A DNA stretch of 64,000 nt from Gamsiella multidivaricata. Taxonomy: Eukaryota; Mortierellomycota; Mortierellomycetes; Mortierellales; Mortierellaceae. The DNA lies in NCBI RefSeq assembly GCF_025024155.1, contig NW_026251723.1:1-64000 (forward strand). Reading direction: 5' to 3'. Positions 49,001 through 60,485 of this stretch are shown piece by piece; position 1 is the stretch's first letter; each line of letters opens with the position of its first letter. The notes beneath the pieces are model-generated. The model saw nothing but the letters and a program-made list of their open reading frames with translations. It ran no database searches and was not told the origin of the DNA. Both the position numbers and the translations under genes were made by a program.

Positions 49001-49971
49001 CACATCGTTCATAGTCTACTACCACTCGAGCGAGTCGGACCAAATTCTTTTCGAGCGAGTAACTGCTACATTATCCATCATTCCGTATTATCGATACGCT
49101 ATTTGTTTTTATCATCGTCGTGCTTCTCTGGTGGAAAACTACTCTCGATTTCAAATTGTGTGTCGCTGCAGCCCGGTCACCAGCTTGTGCATTTTCGTCC
49201 TGCAGTTCGATACATCAACCTTTAGTTAGCTGTCTAAACACCTCACTTGAAACGCGACGACACCTTTTTTTAGTCTGCCGTCTCCCGACAAATGGAGAAT
49301 GAAGCAGTTAACAGCTCAAACCAGGACGCATAGAGTAATTAGCCGCGCATGGGGTGATCGATCGTTTCCGTTCATTTTATCCTGAGGCCGATGAACAAAG
49401 CTGAAAGAGTGATTCAAACGGAAAATGCTCTCTTGTGGTGGAGGGACAAGCGCTAAAATGTTTGACAAGAATTACTCCGGCTATACATCCCGAAAGGGCA
49501 GCTGCTGACAAAGAAAGGGAGGTTCTTTCGACTGGCAGGCTGAGGAGGAGCCGGAGGTCATCCTGATTGTGCACATGGGCAACAACAATAGCAGCAGCAA
49601 AGAGTAAACGGATGGTTGCTCCCCATGAGAATTTCGGCCCATCCTAGTTGAGTTCGCTGCCGTTCGCTTCATTTAGTCCAAGGTCCGAGATTCATATATA
49701 TCAACGTGTGCCGATAAATGCATTCATCTCCGATGTGGGGATGGTTAATGCGATGTTAACGCCTTGGCGCTGTCTGTGCACGCGTATGGGCCATGGAAAG
49801 TACGCCCGGCAGGCGGATGTGGGGAGCGTGGAGGAGCGTGGGGAGCGTGGGGCGTTTTGTGTGCGTGTAAAAGGTCACGCTCTCCACGCCCTCGCCTCGC
49901 TTCGCGTAACTTCCTCTTCTCACTTCCCCCTTCATTACCTCCACCTCATTCTTTCTTCATTCAACATCCCA
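46098..49971. other. Intergenic between divergent genes
   Basis: 3.9 kb with no supported gene. G-run near 46244-46257 and a T run at 48724-48740. CT-rich 49905-49970 lies directly before the Mpo1-like start. An open frame at 48697-48906 (-) is helical but isolated. Confidence 0.5.
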
Positions 49972-50827
49972 ATGGCCCAGTCCAAGCTCTTTGACCTAAA
50001 GTACCAGCTTCTGCAGTATGGTTCGCATCACCACAACCCCTGGAACGTCGGAATCCATCTGACATGCATTCCCCTGATTCTCTGGTCCGGCTTGGTATTC
50101 GGTGCAAAGTCCGGTCCACTGATTGCTGCACCTGCGGCCTCGGCTGTGGCCTCGGGTGCACCTGCCGCGGTTGCGTTGTCGAAGATTTACCAGTTCTGCC
50201 CACCGAATGCCTCGCTCCTGCTCATGGTGGCCTACACGTCGTATTACATCAAGCTTGACAAAGTTGCCGGGGTAATTATTAAGTGCTGTGAGAAGTGTGC
50301 GGGCTGAGAATGCATAGCAATCTGAGTATGGTTTTTCTAACGTTTTTTTTTTTCGTTCCTTTGACTCTTGACGCGCCTAATGGAATGAATATAGCTCTTG
50401 ACTGCCCCATTGTTCCTCGGGCTCGCCCGCTATGCCACGAAATTCCAACTGACGAACCCGAACGCGGACAAGATTGCCCTTGGAGTCCATATCGCTGCCT
50501 GGATTGCACAGTTTATCGGACATGGCGTCTACGAGAAGCGCGCACCTAAGCTGCTTGACAACCTGCTTCAGGGTAACTTCAAACAGGCGACGTTTTTTCT
50601 TTGAATAGATACAATGGTACACCATGGATATTGGATTAACGCGTGTTTTTTTTTTTGTTTTTTTTTTGCGTGTAGCATTGGTGCTGGCTCCTTACTTTGT
50701 AGTGTACGAGGTGCTGTTCTACTTTGGATACCGCCCTCAGTTGAAGCAGGAACTCGATGTGCTGATCAAGGCTGACGTTGCGCAGTTCAGGGCCAAGAAG
50801 GCCGCGGAGAAGCTCAAGAAGCACTAA
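49972..50827 (+). CDS. Mpo1-like / DUF962 2-hydroxy fatty acid dioxygenase
   Basis: Membrane iron-dependent enzyme of the Mpo1 family, which in yeast shortens 2-hydroxy fatty acids by one carbon (alpha-oxidation in the phytosphingosine pathway) in the ER. Exons 49972-50271, 50395-50572 and 50676-50827 give 209 residues. The N-terminal [20 protein letters not shown] carries the metal-binding histidines, and [18 protein letters not shown] carries the second His block. Two or three hydrophobic pairs surround these, ending in a Lys-rich tail ([11 protein letters not shown]). Length and start [15 protein letters not shown] agree with the family. Confidence 0.93.
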
Positions 50828-51576
50828 ACTAGCGCAGTTTGACTCAGGTCCGACTCGACTCGACTCGATTCGACTTAGCGCAGAGCAGAACAGTGCGCTA
50901 CATGTACTTTACGGAACATAGTAGCCTCATCAATATGGATATGATAATTGACACGGAACACGGACACAACGGAGGACCCAACCCTTTGATATATACATGA
51001 CAAGCAAGAAAGGGTTTCTGCGGCAGCGCACCTGAACAGTTACCTTGGTAGTCTTTGTTCTCAATCTAACACATAATAAAAATTGCTGGGTATTGGATTT
51101 TTTGGGAATCTGGGAGTGAACACCCTCTTCTGCCTTTGTCTCAATATGTCGCACACTGTCAGGAGTGCCAAGAGCGTCGCATTCTTTCACATCAACGAGG
51201 TTTTGAAGCGCTTTGATGTTTATTTCGTGAGGTTCAATCTCGGTCAACGGCAGAATACCGCTGACAATCTTGCCCAGTTTTACTCCACACGACCGCAACA
51301 TATAATGGCAATAGTGGGACGAGGCGGCGATACTGACTTTGACAAAAAAATATACGGTGGCGCGACTTAATGAGATGTGACTGTCAAGTCGACGTCTGCG
51401 CGCCCGCGTTTCGCGTTTTTGACAGAAACGCGTCTCTTTGTTGAGGTTGTACAGTTGCACCCTGCTTCTTTTACTTCACGAGCTTCCTCAACGGTCTCAG
51501 AAACTGAGGCGTCCCCCCACCTATCTCTACCGTTGAACCAGACCTACTGTGCACAACCTCACGCATTCTTCATATC
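50828..51576. other. Intergenic; GACTC repeat
   Basis: 50847-50875 is a GACTC/GATTC tandem stretch just after the Mpo1-like stop. No supported gene. Confidence 0.6.
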
Positions 51577-52447
51577 ATGATTGACATTCCGGAGCTCGAC
51601 GAAATGATCTGCCTGAAGCTGAATCGACACGACCTGGTCCAGTGTACGCGAATCAACAAGAAGTGGCACATGATCATTGTTCTCTACCTCTGACAGCGAC
51701 ATCGATAACCTGTATTACTTGTACCAGAAGATAATCTTTGGCAGAATGGTTTTAGAAAGATTACCTTCAAGCACAAAGGCAGCGCCAGGAGCTGCAGGAG
51801 AACGAGAAATGCACGATGCGGCGATCACCTGGCGGACAAAGTAATTGCTGCTCTGTTCCTCAGTTCGAAACAAGGGATGGAGAAGAGTAATGGTGGATTA
51901 CGCTGCAGAATTTCTGGATGTGTCAATGGAGGTTCTGGCTAGATACTCTCCCTTCGCTCGAGATGCTAGATGTGGATGGATCTAACGATTTTTCGTCGGA
52001 GGATATCGTGTAGGCGCTCTCTTCCAGCCCCAACCTCAGTACCCCCATCGTCATCGACAACGGATCTTACATCGGATGGGCATTTGGTAAAGTCGAAGCA
52101 AGCTTGTTTGCCGATCAGGATCAAGGCAGTGTCACGGGTGTCCCGAGGCCGGGTGTGAAAGATCGAGATGATGTAATAGCAAAGATGCGCGCTGGCCAAG
52201 GACGAGAGCTTCAGGGTCGGATGTACGAGCGCCTTGCACGATGGTCAAGCTGGGAACGTTGCGATTGGGACATAGCCCTTATTATGTGTACGATAGGGAG
52301 AAGGAAGATGATTGGGAGACTCAGTGCGATTGTTCAGATGCAACACTGGAGAGCGGACTGGGTAAGCTGGAAGGGTCGGAGGAGCTAAGGGAGCTGAGTG
52401 TGTCTAAGGTGGAGGCGGGGATGGGGTGCGTTGGAAGGGAGTACTGA
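51577..52447 (+). pseudogene. Decayed F-box/LRR protein gene
   Basis: Starts with an intact-looking F-box N-terminus: MIDIPELDEMICLKLNRHDL followed by VQCTRINKKWHMIIV. This stops early at about 51691, and homologous-looking segments continue in other frames. These include a Gln-rich DYLQAQRQRQELQENE segment, then LEMLDVDGSNDFSSEDIV before a stop. Further on, LGTLRLGHSPYYVYD and LESGLGKLEGSEELRELSVS end near 52445. The order matches the F-box/leucine-rich-repeat proteins that are abundant in Mortierella-type genomes. At least three frame breaks or stops make a functional product unlikely. Confidence 0.75.
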
Positions 52448-52754
52448 GCCTGGATATGAATAAGTAGATATGAAAGCAAAGGACGAGTATTGCGCGCTTT
52501 AGGATGACATCATTTACCCTTATTTGCAACCTTATTCAAATCTGCTGAGTCGTCAGCGCCCCTCTTCTCTCCTCACTTTTTGCATCTCATTCACTCACAC
52601 TCACAACCCGATTCTAATCCAGCCCACATCCCTCTTTCTCTCCTTCGTTTCCTTCATCCTTCTCCCTGTCTCGCCCGAAAGCACTCTCGCACACGCCTCG
52701 CCATCCTCACCCTTAGAAAAGAGACAGGAAAAAACAAAACAAAACAAAGTAACA
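52448..52754. promoter_or_regulatory. Upstream region of the NPC2-like gene
   Basis: CT-rich from about 52557 to 52700, followed by an A/C-rich leader just before the ATG. Typical of the plus-strand genes in this window. Confidence 0.45.
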
Positions 52755-54175
52755 ATGCGTATCTCCACAGCACTGTTCTCGCTCGCCGTGGCTCTGGGCG
52801 TCGTGAGCGCAATTCCCTTCAACCTGGCACCGGCCCCAGCAACGGTTGAGGAATGTGGACCTGAAACGGACTTGTTGAAGATCGAATACGTCAATATCAC
52901 ACCCAACCCTCCGCTCAAGGGCCAGACCCTCACGATTGAGGGCAAGGGCCAGCTTTCGGGGGATATTGTGGAAGGAGCTCAAATCTTTGTCGTTGTCAAG
53001 TAAGTCAGTCGGCCAGCTTGTCTTTGTATTTAGTTTAATTTTTTTATTTATTTTCTTGTTGGGGGGGGGGGGGGAGTGAGAGTGATGAGGACGATGGGGT
53101 CAAAGGAAGGAGGATGCATGCGATGGCGAACATTGGCGAAGCAAAAGGAGGGGGAAGATGAGAGCATGGCAATACACGCATCCTGCACCACATAACGTAA
53201 CACACCCTTCAACAAACCAACAATTAAACACCGTGTGTCCCCTTGGTGCCGTCGTCGTCCATATTCTTAACCATCGCTACTACCCTCACCACTCCACTTG
53301 CCATGCTCCTGTGAGGATTCGATTGAATCTGCAGGGCGGGATAGGTGCGACTCATTCGAGCGGGAGGGGGGGGGGGGGGGGCAGCGAGATGTATTTCCTC
53401 AAGGGGTAAAAATAGTGTCACGGGCCTTTGCCCCGTGGACCGAAACATACAACAGTACATTCCGTCCACTACTTCTTCTTGGACAATGCTCGAATGCGCA
53501 CATGGTACATGTGTATTGAAAAGGAAGGAAGGAAGACAGTGTTTCTGAGATAAGACGAAGACGGAGATAGGAGACAATAAGAGGATACAAAGGGAGATAC
53601 ACCCGATGAAGATCATGACACCGTAGCACATCCTTGAGGGGTTTCAAGATAAACTCCCCGTTCGCTTGTTTTTTCTTCTTTTTCTTTTACTTGAACTGGG
53701 CGATGAAACTGCTCCAGGAAATGGCGCCTCTACATTAGAACCATCCTAACCCATCCCTTTATCTGTTCTCGTGGTTCAAAAAAAAAACACACAGGGTCGG
53801 ACTGATCAAGTTGCTGAACCAGAAGTACGATTTCTGCACAGAGTCTGTCAAGGTCGGCAAGCCCTGCCCCGTCCTCGCGGGTGAACATTACCTCGAGCAT
53901 TCTGTCGACCTCCCCAAGGAGATCCCTCCAGTAAGTTCTCTCCCAGCTCCTTGATGTGCCTTTTCCCGTAAAAGAAAAAAAAAATGAATGGGGAAAAAAG
54001 GAGCCATTGAGTGGTAGTTGACTCACACTTCTTGGACGTTGACGATCTTTCTTGTGTGAAAATTGAATAGGGCAAGTACACGGCCAACATCAAGGTCGTG
54101 AACCCACCCCCATCGGAGGAGGAGGAGGGCGAGGAGGTTACTTGCCTCATCGTAAAGGCTCAGTTCCTGATCTAG
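52755..54175 (+). CDS. NPC2-type phosphatidylglycerol/phosphatidylinositol transfer protein (ML domain)
   Basis: Secreted or vacuolar lipid-binding protein of the MD-2-related (ML) family; fungal members bind sterol or phospholipids. Exons 52755-52999, 53795-53930 and 54071-54175 give 161 residues. A signal peptide is evident (MRISTALFSLAVALGVVSA). The mature part has EECGPETDLLKIEYVNITPN, IEGKGQLSGDIVEGAQIFVV, YDFCTESVKVGKPCPVLAGE and, at the end, YTANIKVVNPPPSEEEEGEE then VTCLIVKAQF. Cysteines are placed as in the family. The first intron is unusually long (795 nt) and contains two poly-G runs. Confidence 0.95.
53061..53382. repeat. Two poly-G runs in NPC2-like intron 1
   Basis: G runs at about 53061-53074 and 53367-53382, in an otherwise T/A-mixed intron. 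Confidence 0.85.
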
Positions 54176-54717
54176 TCCCAAGGGACCAAAGAAAAAAAAT
54201 CGCCCGCGAAAAGTCATCGCTTGAACTCTCTCCCTTCACAGACCGACAACCAAATGAGGCGTTACAGCGGCAGCAAACTGGCGAATATGAACATGTGGAA
54301 TAGTGGCCGGAACAGGATCAGCAGGAAGACCCAGACAGTTGGATATATAGTTGTGCCTCTATTTTTTTCATCTCAATCTCAATCTCGATCTCAATCTTAA
54401 TGTAGGTAGCCTCGACAGAATCACTCATCTCTTTTGAAATATATTATCTCTTTTCTTTTCTTTTTTTTCTTTTGTGCAATTTCTGTCACTGAATGCATTG
54501 AACATTGGAGGATGCTGAATACTGAAGGATATCAGCAGTGATTCTTCTGGTACCACGGCTATCTGTCCCTGGTATATGTATTTTTTTTTATTAGGTTTAT
54601 GTAAGATACAAAGTATGGTATGGTACATGAACAAATATGGGGGAAGGACGACTCTGAGAATCTACCTTTCCGGTCTCTCCCTCGTTGTCCTGTATATCCG
54701 TGTTCGTAGCCGTTGCT
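54176..54717. other. Convergent 3' intergenic region
   Basis: Between the convergent NPC2-like and Whi2-like genes. An ATCTCA-type repeat lies at 54369-54398. No gene recognised. Confidence 0.6.
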
Positions 54718-57137
54718 TTAAACGAGCACAAGTTCTAGGGTCCAAGTGCGCCGTGCCCAGAGCCGGACGGGAACCTTGACAGATCCTTCAGTGCCCTGGT
54801 CCTGCACGTTCTGGTCAATCTCGACTTCAATACCGTCCCACCAGCATTTTCTCTAGAATGACGCAGTGTTGGAAGCAAGCAAGCAGAAAAAGAGATTATT
54901 AGCTCAAGGGTCGCATTTTGCATAAACGCATGACATGTAGAGATTTGCATAAAGCCAAAGAAACAGGATTATGTCAACGTCCAGATCTGGGACGTTGTCC
55001 ATGGTTCGTTTGCTTTGCGATCCGAAAAACGCCCTGTTCATGCCATTGAAGACGTCAATCCTTCCTCCCTGTCATAATGAAGTAGAGCGCACTAGAAGAA
55101 GAAAATGAGAATAAAACGTACCGCTGGTTTCCGCCAGAACAACAGCAGCTTTTGAGCAATGGCCATCTGGATCTGGTTCTGCTCTTGAAGACTCCGTCCT
55201 GCTAGCGTTGGTGTCGATGTCGCAGTGGCGCTTTGCTGACTTGCATCCCGAGCGCTGTCCTCATTCTGCGGGGGCGCCAATAGATTCTCTTGTGAACTCG
55301 CTGCCGCGGCGTTGGTATCCTGAGCTCCTTTTGCATCTATTGATGTCGATGTCGACGCTGATGTAGCCGTCGTATTTGTGTTCGTACTCGTGTCCGCATT
55401 CGTATTCCTCATAGCGGTGGATACTGCTGCTGGATCTCCCGAGCTTGCATTCGCCGCACGGGCAGAGCCCAGAGGCGATGCAGGAGTGGCAGAGACACCC
55501 GCAGCGCTCGTCCGAAGCATCACCATCGCAACGCTGACCACCGTCGTCCTCTTCGACTCCAGCTTCCGGTACCCCCACTCGCCGTCTCGCTCAAACCCTG
55601 ATACACACAGCATGTCCATCAGATGTTGTTCCGCCTGGTTCTTTTCCTTGTCGATATTGCGTTGCAAGGCCGTGAAGATCTTACGGTCCCTCTCAAGAAT
55701 TCGTCCGCACTGCGTCTTGATCATCAGCGGTGGTGTTGGTGGCGTCGGCAGCGGTTTAGATTGACCTGGTGTTGTATCGTTATTACATGCAGCAGCACCG
55801 GCGGTTGCGGTAGCCGTGGACGTGGTTGTTATTGCTGTAGCAGAAGTCACCGTGGTTGTAGTCGAGGATGATGGAGCGATGCCCATGATAGCGGAATCTC
55901 TCTTGATCTCGCGTCCAGATGCTGTGGTACTGGCTATTGCAGATAATGTCGGTATGGGTGTGCCCGCACTGGTAGCAGGGATATCTTTGCTCTTGATGCT
56001 TCCTCTGGATGAAGGTGGAATCGCAAAGTAATCGAGCTCTTCTCTCAAGACGATAATTGCCTGCTTATTCAACAATGGGTTCTGAGGCTGGATCGAGCTC
56101 AAGGGTATTGGCCGTGGTGTCGGTGACTCGGCCGTGAGCGTAGGCCCCGGTACGCTCGATGCTGTTGGCGCAATTGGTGGCGTCACAGTCGTCGTCCCTG
56201 TTGATCCATTGGCGTCGTTCAAGGCAGCTTGCTGCTGCTGCTGTTGTTGTTGTTGTTGTTGTTGTTGGCGTTGCTGGACCTGCTGCTGTAACCGCTGTCG
56301 CTGGATCATCAACATCCGCTGCTGCTCCTGCAACCGCAATCTCCGTTGTGTCTCGCTCACTCTCTGAGCTTCGCGATAAAATTCGAGGATGTACTGCAGA
56401 CAAACCGGATCAAAGTCAACCTGGATCACTTGTTCCACCACTTCCTCGTCTTCGTCATCGTCTTCATCATCCTCATCATCATCATCGTCCCGATAGTCCT
56501 CGTCGTCTTCATCATCATCCTCGTAGCTGTAATCGCTGTAATCACTGTAGTCTGTATAGGTGCTCTCCGATGGTTGATGTCCATGTCCTCCGCCCGGTAC
56601 TGTCAATCCCGCGCCTGTGACACCTCTAGCACCGACTCCGGCTCCAGATCCTTCAGCTCCTGTGCTAGCTGTCGTCGTCGTCGTCGCCGTTGTCGTAGTA
56701 GCAGTAGCAGTAGCAGTAGTAGCGGTAGTAGTAGTAGTAGTAGTAGTAGTTGCAGCGGCATTGGCGGTGTTGGTAGAAGATGTTCCTCTGAGCCCCTTGG
56801 TCCCTGATCCTGAATACGACGGTTGTGGACGGAGGATAAGGCCGCTCGGGAACATGACGATGAGGATACTTTCAGGCAGACTGATAAGGGTCTCGCGTTC
56901 AATCTCGAATCGGACCCCTCGAACCTCGAGGACGAGTTTGGTAGGGTACCTATGCTGTTGTGAGCTTGGAGTATAGTACTGTGAGGGTGAGGGCGCCGGT
57001 GCGGGCTGGACCTGGGTGATGGGCGATGAGAACGGCTCTGGTGAGACTTGTGTGATGGGCGACTCGGAGGACATTGATCCCGGTGCTGTGGAGGAGGCTG
57101 ATGGGACCTGGGGGATGGGGGATGTGTTGGTGACCAT
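54718..57137 (-). CDS. Whi2-like BTB/KCTD-type regulator
   Basis: Exons 55122-57137 and 54718-54852 give 716 residues. The BTB-like core is split: PTKLVLEVRGVRFEIERETL and ISLPESILIVMFPSGLIL near residues 66-105, then after about 130 residues of poly-Thr and Asp/Glu tract VDFDPVCLQYILEFYREAQR, then LLNKQAIIVLREELDYFAIP after a poly-Gln tract. The C-terminal domain has CGRILERDRKIFTALQRNID, CVSGFERDGEWGYRKLES and LLFWRKPARKCWWDGIEVEI, closing with VPVRLWARRTWTLELVLV. Whi2 in yeast restrains TORC1 under low amino acids and acts with Psr phosphatases. The last exon (54718-54852) supplies a conserved C-terminus that is lost if the first donor is ignored. Confidence 0.85.
56222..56290. repeat. Coding CAG/CAA (poly-Gln) tract
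   Basis: Encodes about 20 glutamines with few interruptions in the Whi2-like protein; mixed CAA and CAG codons. Confidence 0.9.
56675..56760. repeat. Coding ACT/ACC (poly-Thr) tract
   Basis: Trinucleotide-rich stretch encoding a Thr/Ala tract inside the split BTB region of the Whi2-like protein. Confidence 0.85.
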
Positions 57138-58277
57138 GGTTATTGGAATGTCACACTTTATGCTTCACACACTCAACGGACGGACGGACGGGAGGACAAC
57201 GCACGCACACACAAATAAAAATAGAAATAGAAATAAAGAAAGAAAAGGAAGAGCTGGAGCGAAAGGGAAGGGATGGTGGGGAGAGGATGTTACAGAAGGT
57301 GGAGGTGAAGAGGATGAAGAGATGAGAAAAGGGTGGAGGGAAAGGGGCGATGGTGGATGGAATGAGGTAATATGAAAAAGCACAGCAAGAAAAAATACAA
57401 TTGAAAAAGGGCAGGCACTAAAAGGTCTCCAAAGGAAAGGAACGATGCCGTCCCATGCTAGACTATCCTATATCCCATCTAAATGCGTATATCTCTCTCA
57501 TCCTCAACAACCGATTGCTGCTCCTGCTCCTGCTGCTACCGCTCCTCGATCCTCTCGGACTAAAAGGAGCGTCATTTGCTCTGGCTCTTTCTTTTCATCT
57601 CTCCTCAGGAACAGGTAACCCGAGCCATCGCTCACAAGACAAAAAAAGAAAAAAGGGAGGGGGGTCGCAAACCAGATAGCAACAGGAACAAAGGAACCGA
57701 GAACAAGGAGCTAGCGAGGTCGGTGGAGTCCCATTGTCTCATCTGGCGCCTTTGAGCAGGTATTCTCAAATAAAACAAGCAGAGACCACGACCATGCATG
57801 GTTGATTATTCATATCAGCAAGCATGTATACGTGTTGTGCACGTATGGGGGCATATTTCCTGCTCTTCGCATACACACACACTCTCTGTTTGCGTCTTAG
57901 AAATCGCCATTGCTATGAATACAGAATCACCCTAGGAAATATCCGTAGGAAAGACGCGTGTCCTCTAGTCTATGTTGATGTCTATGCTGCAGTGTTTGTT
58001 GTTGTCGTTCTCCGCGTTGGTTGTTGCCGCCTTGTGTTGTGGTTGCAGTGTACGTATATGTGTACCTGCTTACTATAAATTGGCAGTGCTGCATGAGCTG
58101 GTCCTATTGTTTCCTCCCTCCTCTCGTTCCTTCCTTCCCGCCATGCACTGCACAGAATGGTAAGCATCTGACTCCCAGCATCCTTGTTGACAAAATAAGA
58201 ATGAGAGTGTGGGTCTCAAACTTTTTTTTTTATATTCAATCGTAACGACTCTTCCGTTCCCCTTGCTTATGCTTTAC
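57138..58277. other. Intergenic; purine-rich leader of Whi2-like gene
   Basis: 57215-57330 is G/A-rich (C/T-rich on the sense strand) just upstream of the Whi2-like start. Otherwise nothing recognised down to the F-box gene. Confidence 0.55.
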
Positions 58278-60485
58278 TTATGAATATGATCTGCGGCCAT
58301 GAAAGGACCAGAGCATATGCCCGTGCTTTCTCGTAATCACCAGGTTGTCCCCAACCGTCGCGATGTCCACCAGAGGATTCGTCTCCGTATCTTCCAAGAA
58401 CGCAACCCACTGCCGGTCCTTCACCATTTCCGCTGGCCGTTCGCCTGTGTCCTCCATGTCAAAGATCGTGAGCCCAAGGCGCGTCGTAAGCCCGATGCGG
58501 AAGTGATTCCAGATTACATATGCGATGAAAAACAGTGGTCTCTCATCTTCGGTCGCATGCGCCTTCCTCTGTTCCGGCAAGCAGTATCCTATTGTCTCGC
58601 TTTCGTACCGCTTCGCGTGTGCATACAATGTGTGCAGCTTGGCATTCGTGGCCACAGGACGGGGCGGCTCCTGACCGGGTGGTATAAACGGAGGGGCCTC
58701 CAGATCCCTGTCACTCACTCCCAGCACTGTGCTGTCAACATGCCACCAGCAAGACTCCCATTCGCTTCCTTCGCCGTCCGCCAAGGTCACAATCCTGAAC
58801 GAACAGCGCTGCTTCGCGTCTGTCCGCGGAGGGATTGGCACCTCAATGGCCCAGCTTACTTGAACGCCCCAATAATAGAGTCGGCGACGCAGGGCTGCTG
58901 CCTCCGCGGTATCCTGGGCACTCCCTTGCTCATCAACCCTCAGATGTAATTGTGCCACCTGTCGCTCATTCACCCAGTCCCATATCATACCTCGACCGTG
59001 TCTGTTAAAGAGCACAAGCATTCTCTCAAAGTTGCTGTGGTAAGGAAACAGAGTCATGCAGCTGACGCCTCTACTGATTTGTTTCTTTGACCATGAAGAG
59101 TTGCCCCGGGTTCTGTCTGCTAGAAACAGGACCTTCTTGATAACCACCGCTGGTGATGAATCTGAGTTTTGAATACCGAACAGGGTTATACAATCTAATG
59201 TTTCCTGGACTGATGCTCCATTTGATCTGTTTGATCCATTTGATCCACTTGACCCGTTTCCTTGACCCTGTACCATCATCGGGACTGTGGCAGTATACAG
59301 TTTGGCGATCCTTCCTCTCATAAACATCCCAAGTTGACTTGGTTCAATGGTTTCGACTCGTCCCTTGATTGGAACAAGATCGCTTGATGGACTTGAGTGC
59401 CTGGAGGGCTCGGTCCATGGGTCGGGGCCTTGAGATGTCAGTAACGCCACTGGAGAGGCACGGGGGCCAGAAGTGGCGGGAACACGAACAAAGATCTCGA
59501 TCACGCGAACAATAAGCCAAATGTCAAGAATCTGGGTGTCGGACTGGTCCTCGGCGACCGGTCGGGCATTCTCCCCAAAGGCAAGGACCATCACAACGCG
59601 CATGTGTCCATTGACGATGGTATCGGGGTAATGACGGATGTCCATAACCTGAGCGACTTGCATATGGGCGGCCTCGAAGGGATGATGCCAGGGCCGGCCA
59701 CCTTCTCGCTCGGCTGTCCAGAACTCGCTGCCGCAGACGGCAATCGGATGAGTGAGGTCGGGCAGGATATAGAGCAGGATCTGGCGATCAAATAGCGGGT
59801 CTGCGACCGCAGGCGGGGTCGAAGCCACGGACCTCATAAGCATTGAAGCCGAGATGATGGTGTTGGATTCGTAATCAATGTGATATACTGGGGAACCAGT
59901 GCGGCGCCAGTCAATGTCGCACTTCTCATTATCACTGTGGTTAGATGAGGCACCGGTACGATGCCAATCTTCATGGAGGGTGGTATCATTAGAAGGGAAG
60001 TACCGGGCCTCGTTCAAGAGGATTCTGAGGCGCATGCAATCCTTCTGATTGGATGGAGCGTTGGGCACGTTAGTGCCTTCGATATCCATTCTGGTGGAAT
60101 CTTCTTCGAATGCAGGCGCAGGCAGCGGAGCAGCGAGCCCCTTGCACAGACTGGCATCGCGGAGGACGATGCGTTTCCAAGAGATAGCTCGATCGGCGAG
60201 GTCTGGCTCGTCATCAAGGGTGATGTTAAAGGACCAGGTTGGGTAGGAGAAAACGAAGATATCGAACCAATCTCTAGTATCGATTAAGTGGAAGAGAACG
60301 GCACTTGTATGTCTGATATTGAGGAGGTCGAAGGGATTGTTGAGGCGGCGGACGATGCACTTGAGGATCTCTGGGGGGACCCTAATTAGCTGGGATACAA
60401 CTAGGTTTCGTTGTAGGTTGTCTCTGGGGCTGGTGCAGGTGTGCAAAGGCGGGTCTGATTTTGTTGGAGGGAAGAAAGAGAACAT
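58278..60485 (-). CDS. F-box domain protein
   Basis: Intronless, 735 residues. An F-box lies near residues 33-80: LIRVPPEILKCIVRRLNNPF followed by DLLNIRHTSAVLFHLI and WFDIFVFSYPTW. F-box proteins recruit substrates to SCF ubiquitin ligases; the rest should be the substrate-recognition part. It has mixed beta-like segments (AKLYTATVPMMVQG, MTLFPYHSNFERMLVLFNRH, YYWGVQVSWAIEVPIPPRTD, TIGYCLPEQRKAHATEDERP), perhaps a beta-propeller, but no clear repeat. A short SNGSNRSNG linker comes from a tandem repeat at 59217-59265. It ends LVITRKHGHMLWSFHGRRSYS. Target unknown. Confidence 0.8.
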   Translation of the reverse strand: MFSFFPPTKSDPPLHTCTSPRDNLQRNLVVSQLIRVPPEILKCIVRRLNNPFDLLNIRHTSAVLFHLIDTRDWFDIFVFSYPTWSFNITLDDEPDLADRAISWKRIVLRDASLCKGLAAPLPAPAFEEDSTRMDIEGTNVPNAPSNQKDCMRLRILLNEARYFPSNDTTLHEDWHRTGASSNHSDNEKCDIDWRRTGSPVYHIDYESNTIISASMLMRSVASTPPAVADPLFDRQILLYILPDLTHPIAVCGSEFWTAEREGGRPWHHPFEAAHMQVAQVMDIRHYPDTIVNGHMRVVMVLAFGENARPVAEDQSDTQILDIWLIVRVIEIFVRVPATSGPRASPVALLTSQGPDPWTEPSRHSSPSSDLVPIKGRVETIEPSQLGMFMRGRIAKLYTATVPMMVQGQGNGSSGSNGSNRSNGASVQETLDCITLFGIQNSDSSPAVVIKKVLFLADRTRGNSSWSKKQISRGVSCMTLFPYHSNFERMLVLFNRHGRGMIWDWVNERQVAQLHLRVDEQGSAQDTAEAAALRRRLYYWGVQVSWAIEVPIPPRTDAKQRCSFRIVTLADGEGSEWESCWWHVDSTVLGVSDRDLEAPPFIPPGQEPPRPVATNAKLHTLYAHAKRYESETIGYCLPEQRKAHATEDERPLFFIAYVIWNHFRIGLTTRLGLTIFDMEDTGERPAEMVKDRQWVAFLEDTETNPLVDIATVGDNLVITRKHGHMLWSFHGRRSYS

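Noticed and set aside
56134..56807. Cys-, Val- or Ser-rich frames across the Whi2-like repeats
   Set aside because: Alternative frames of the CAG and ACT trinucleotide tracts.
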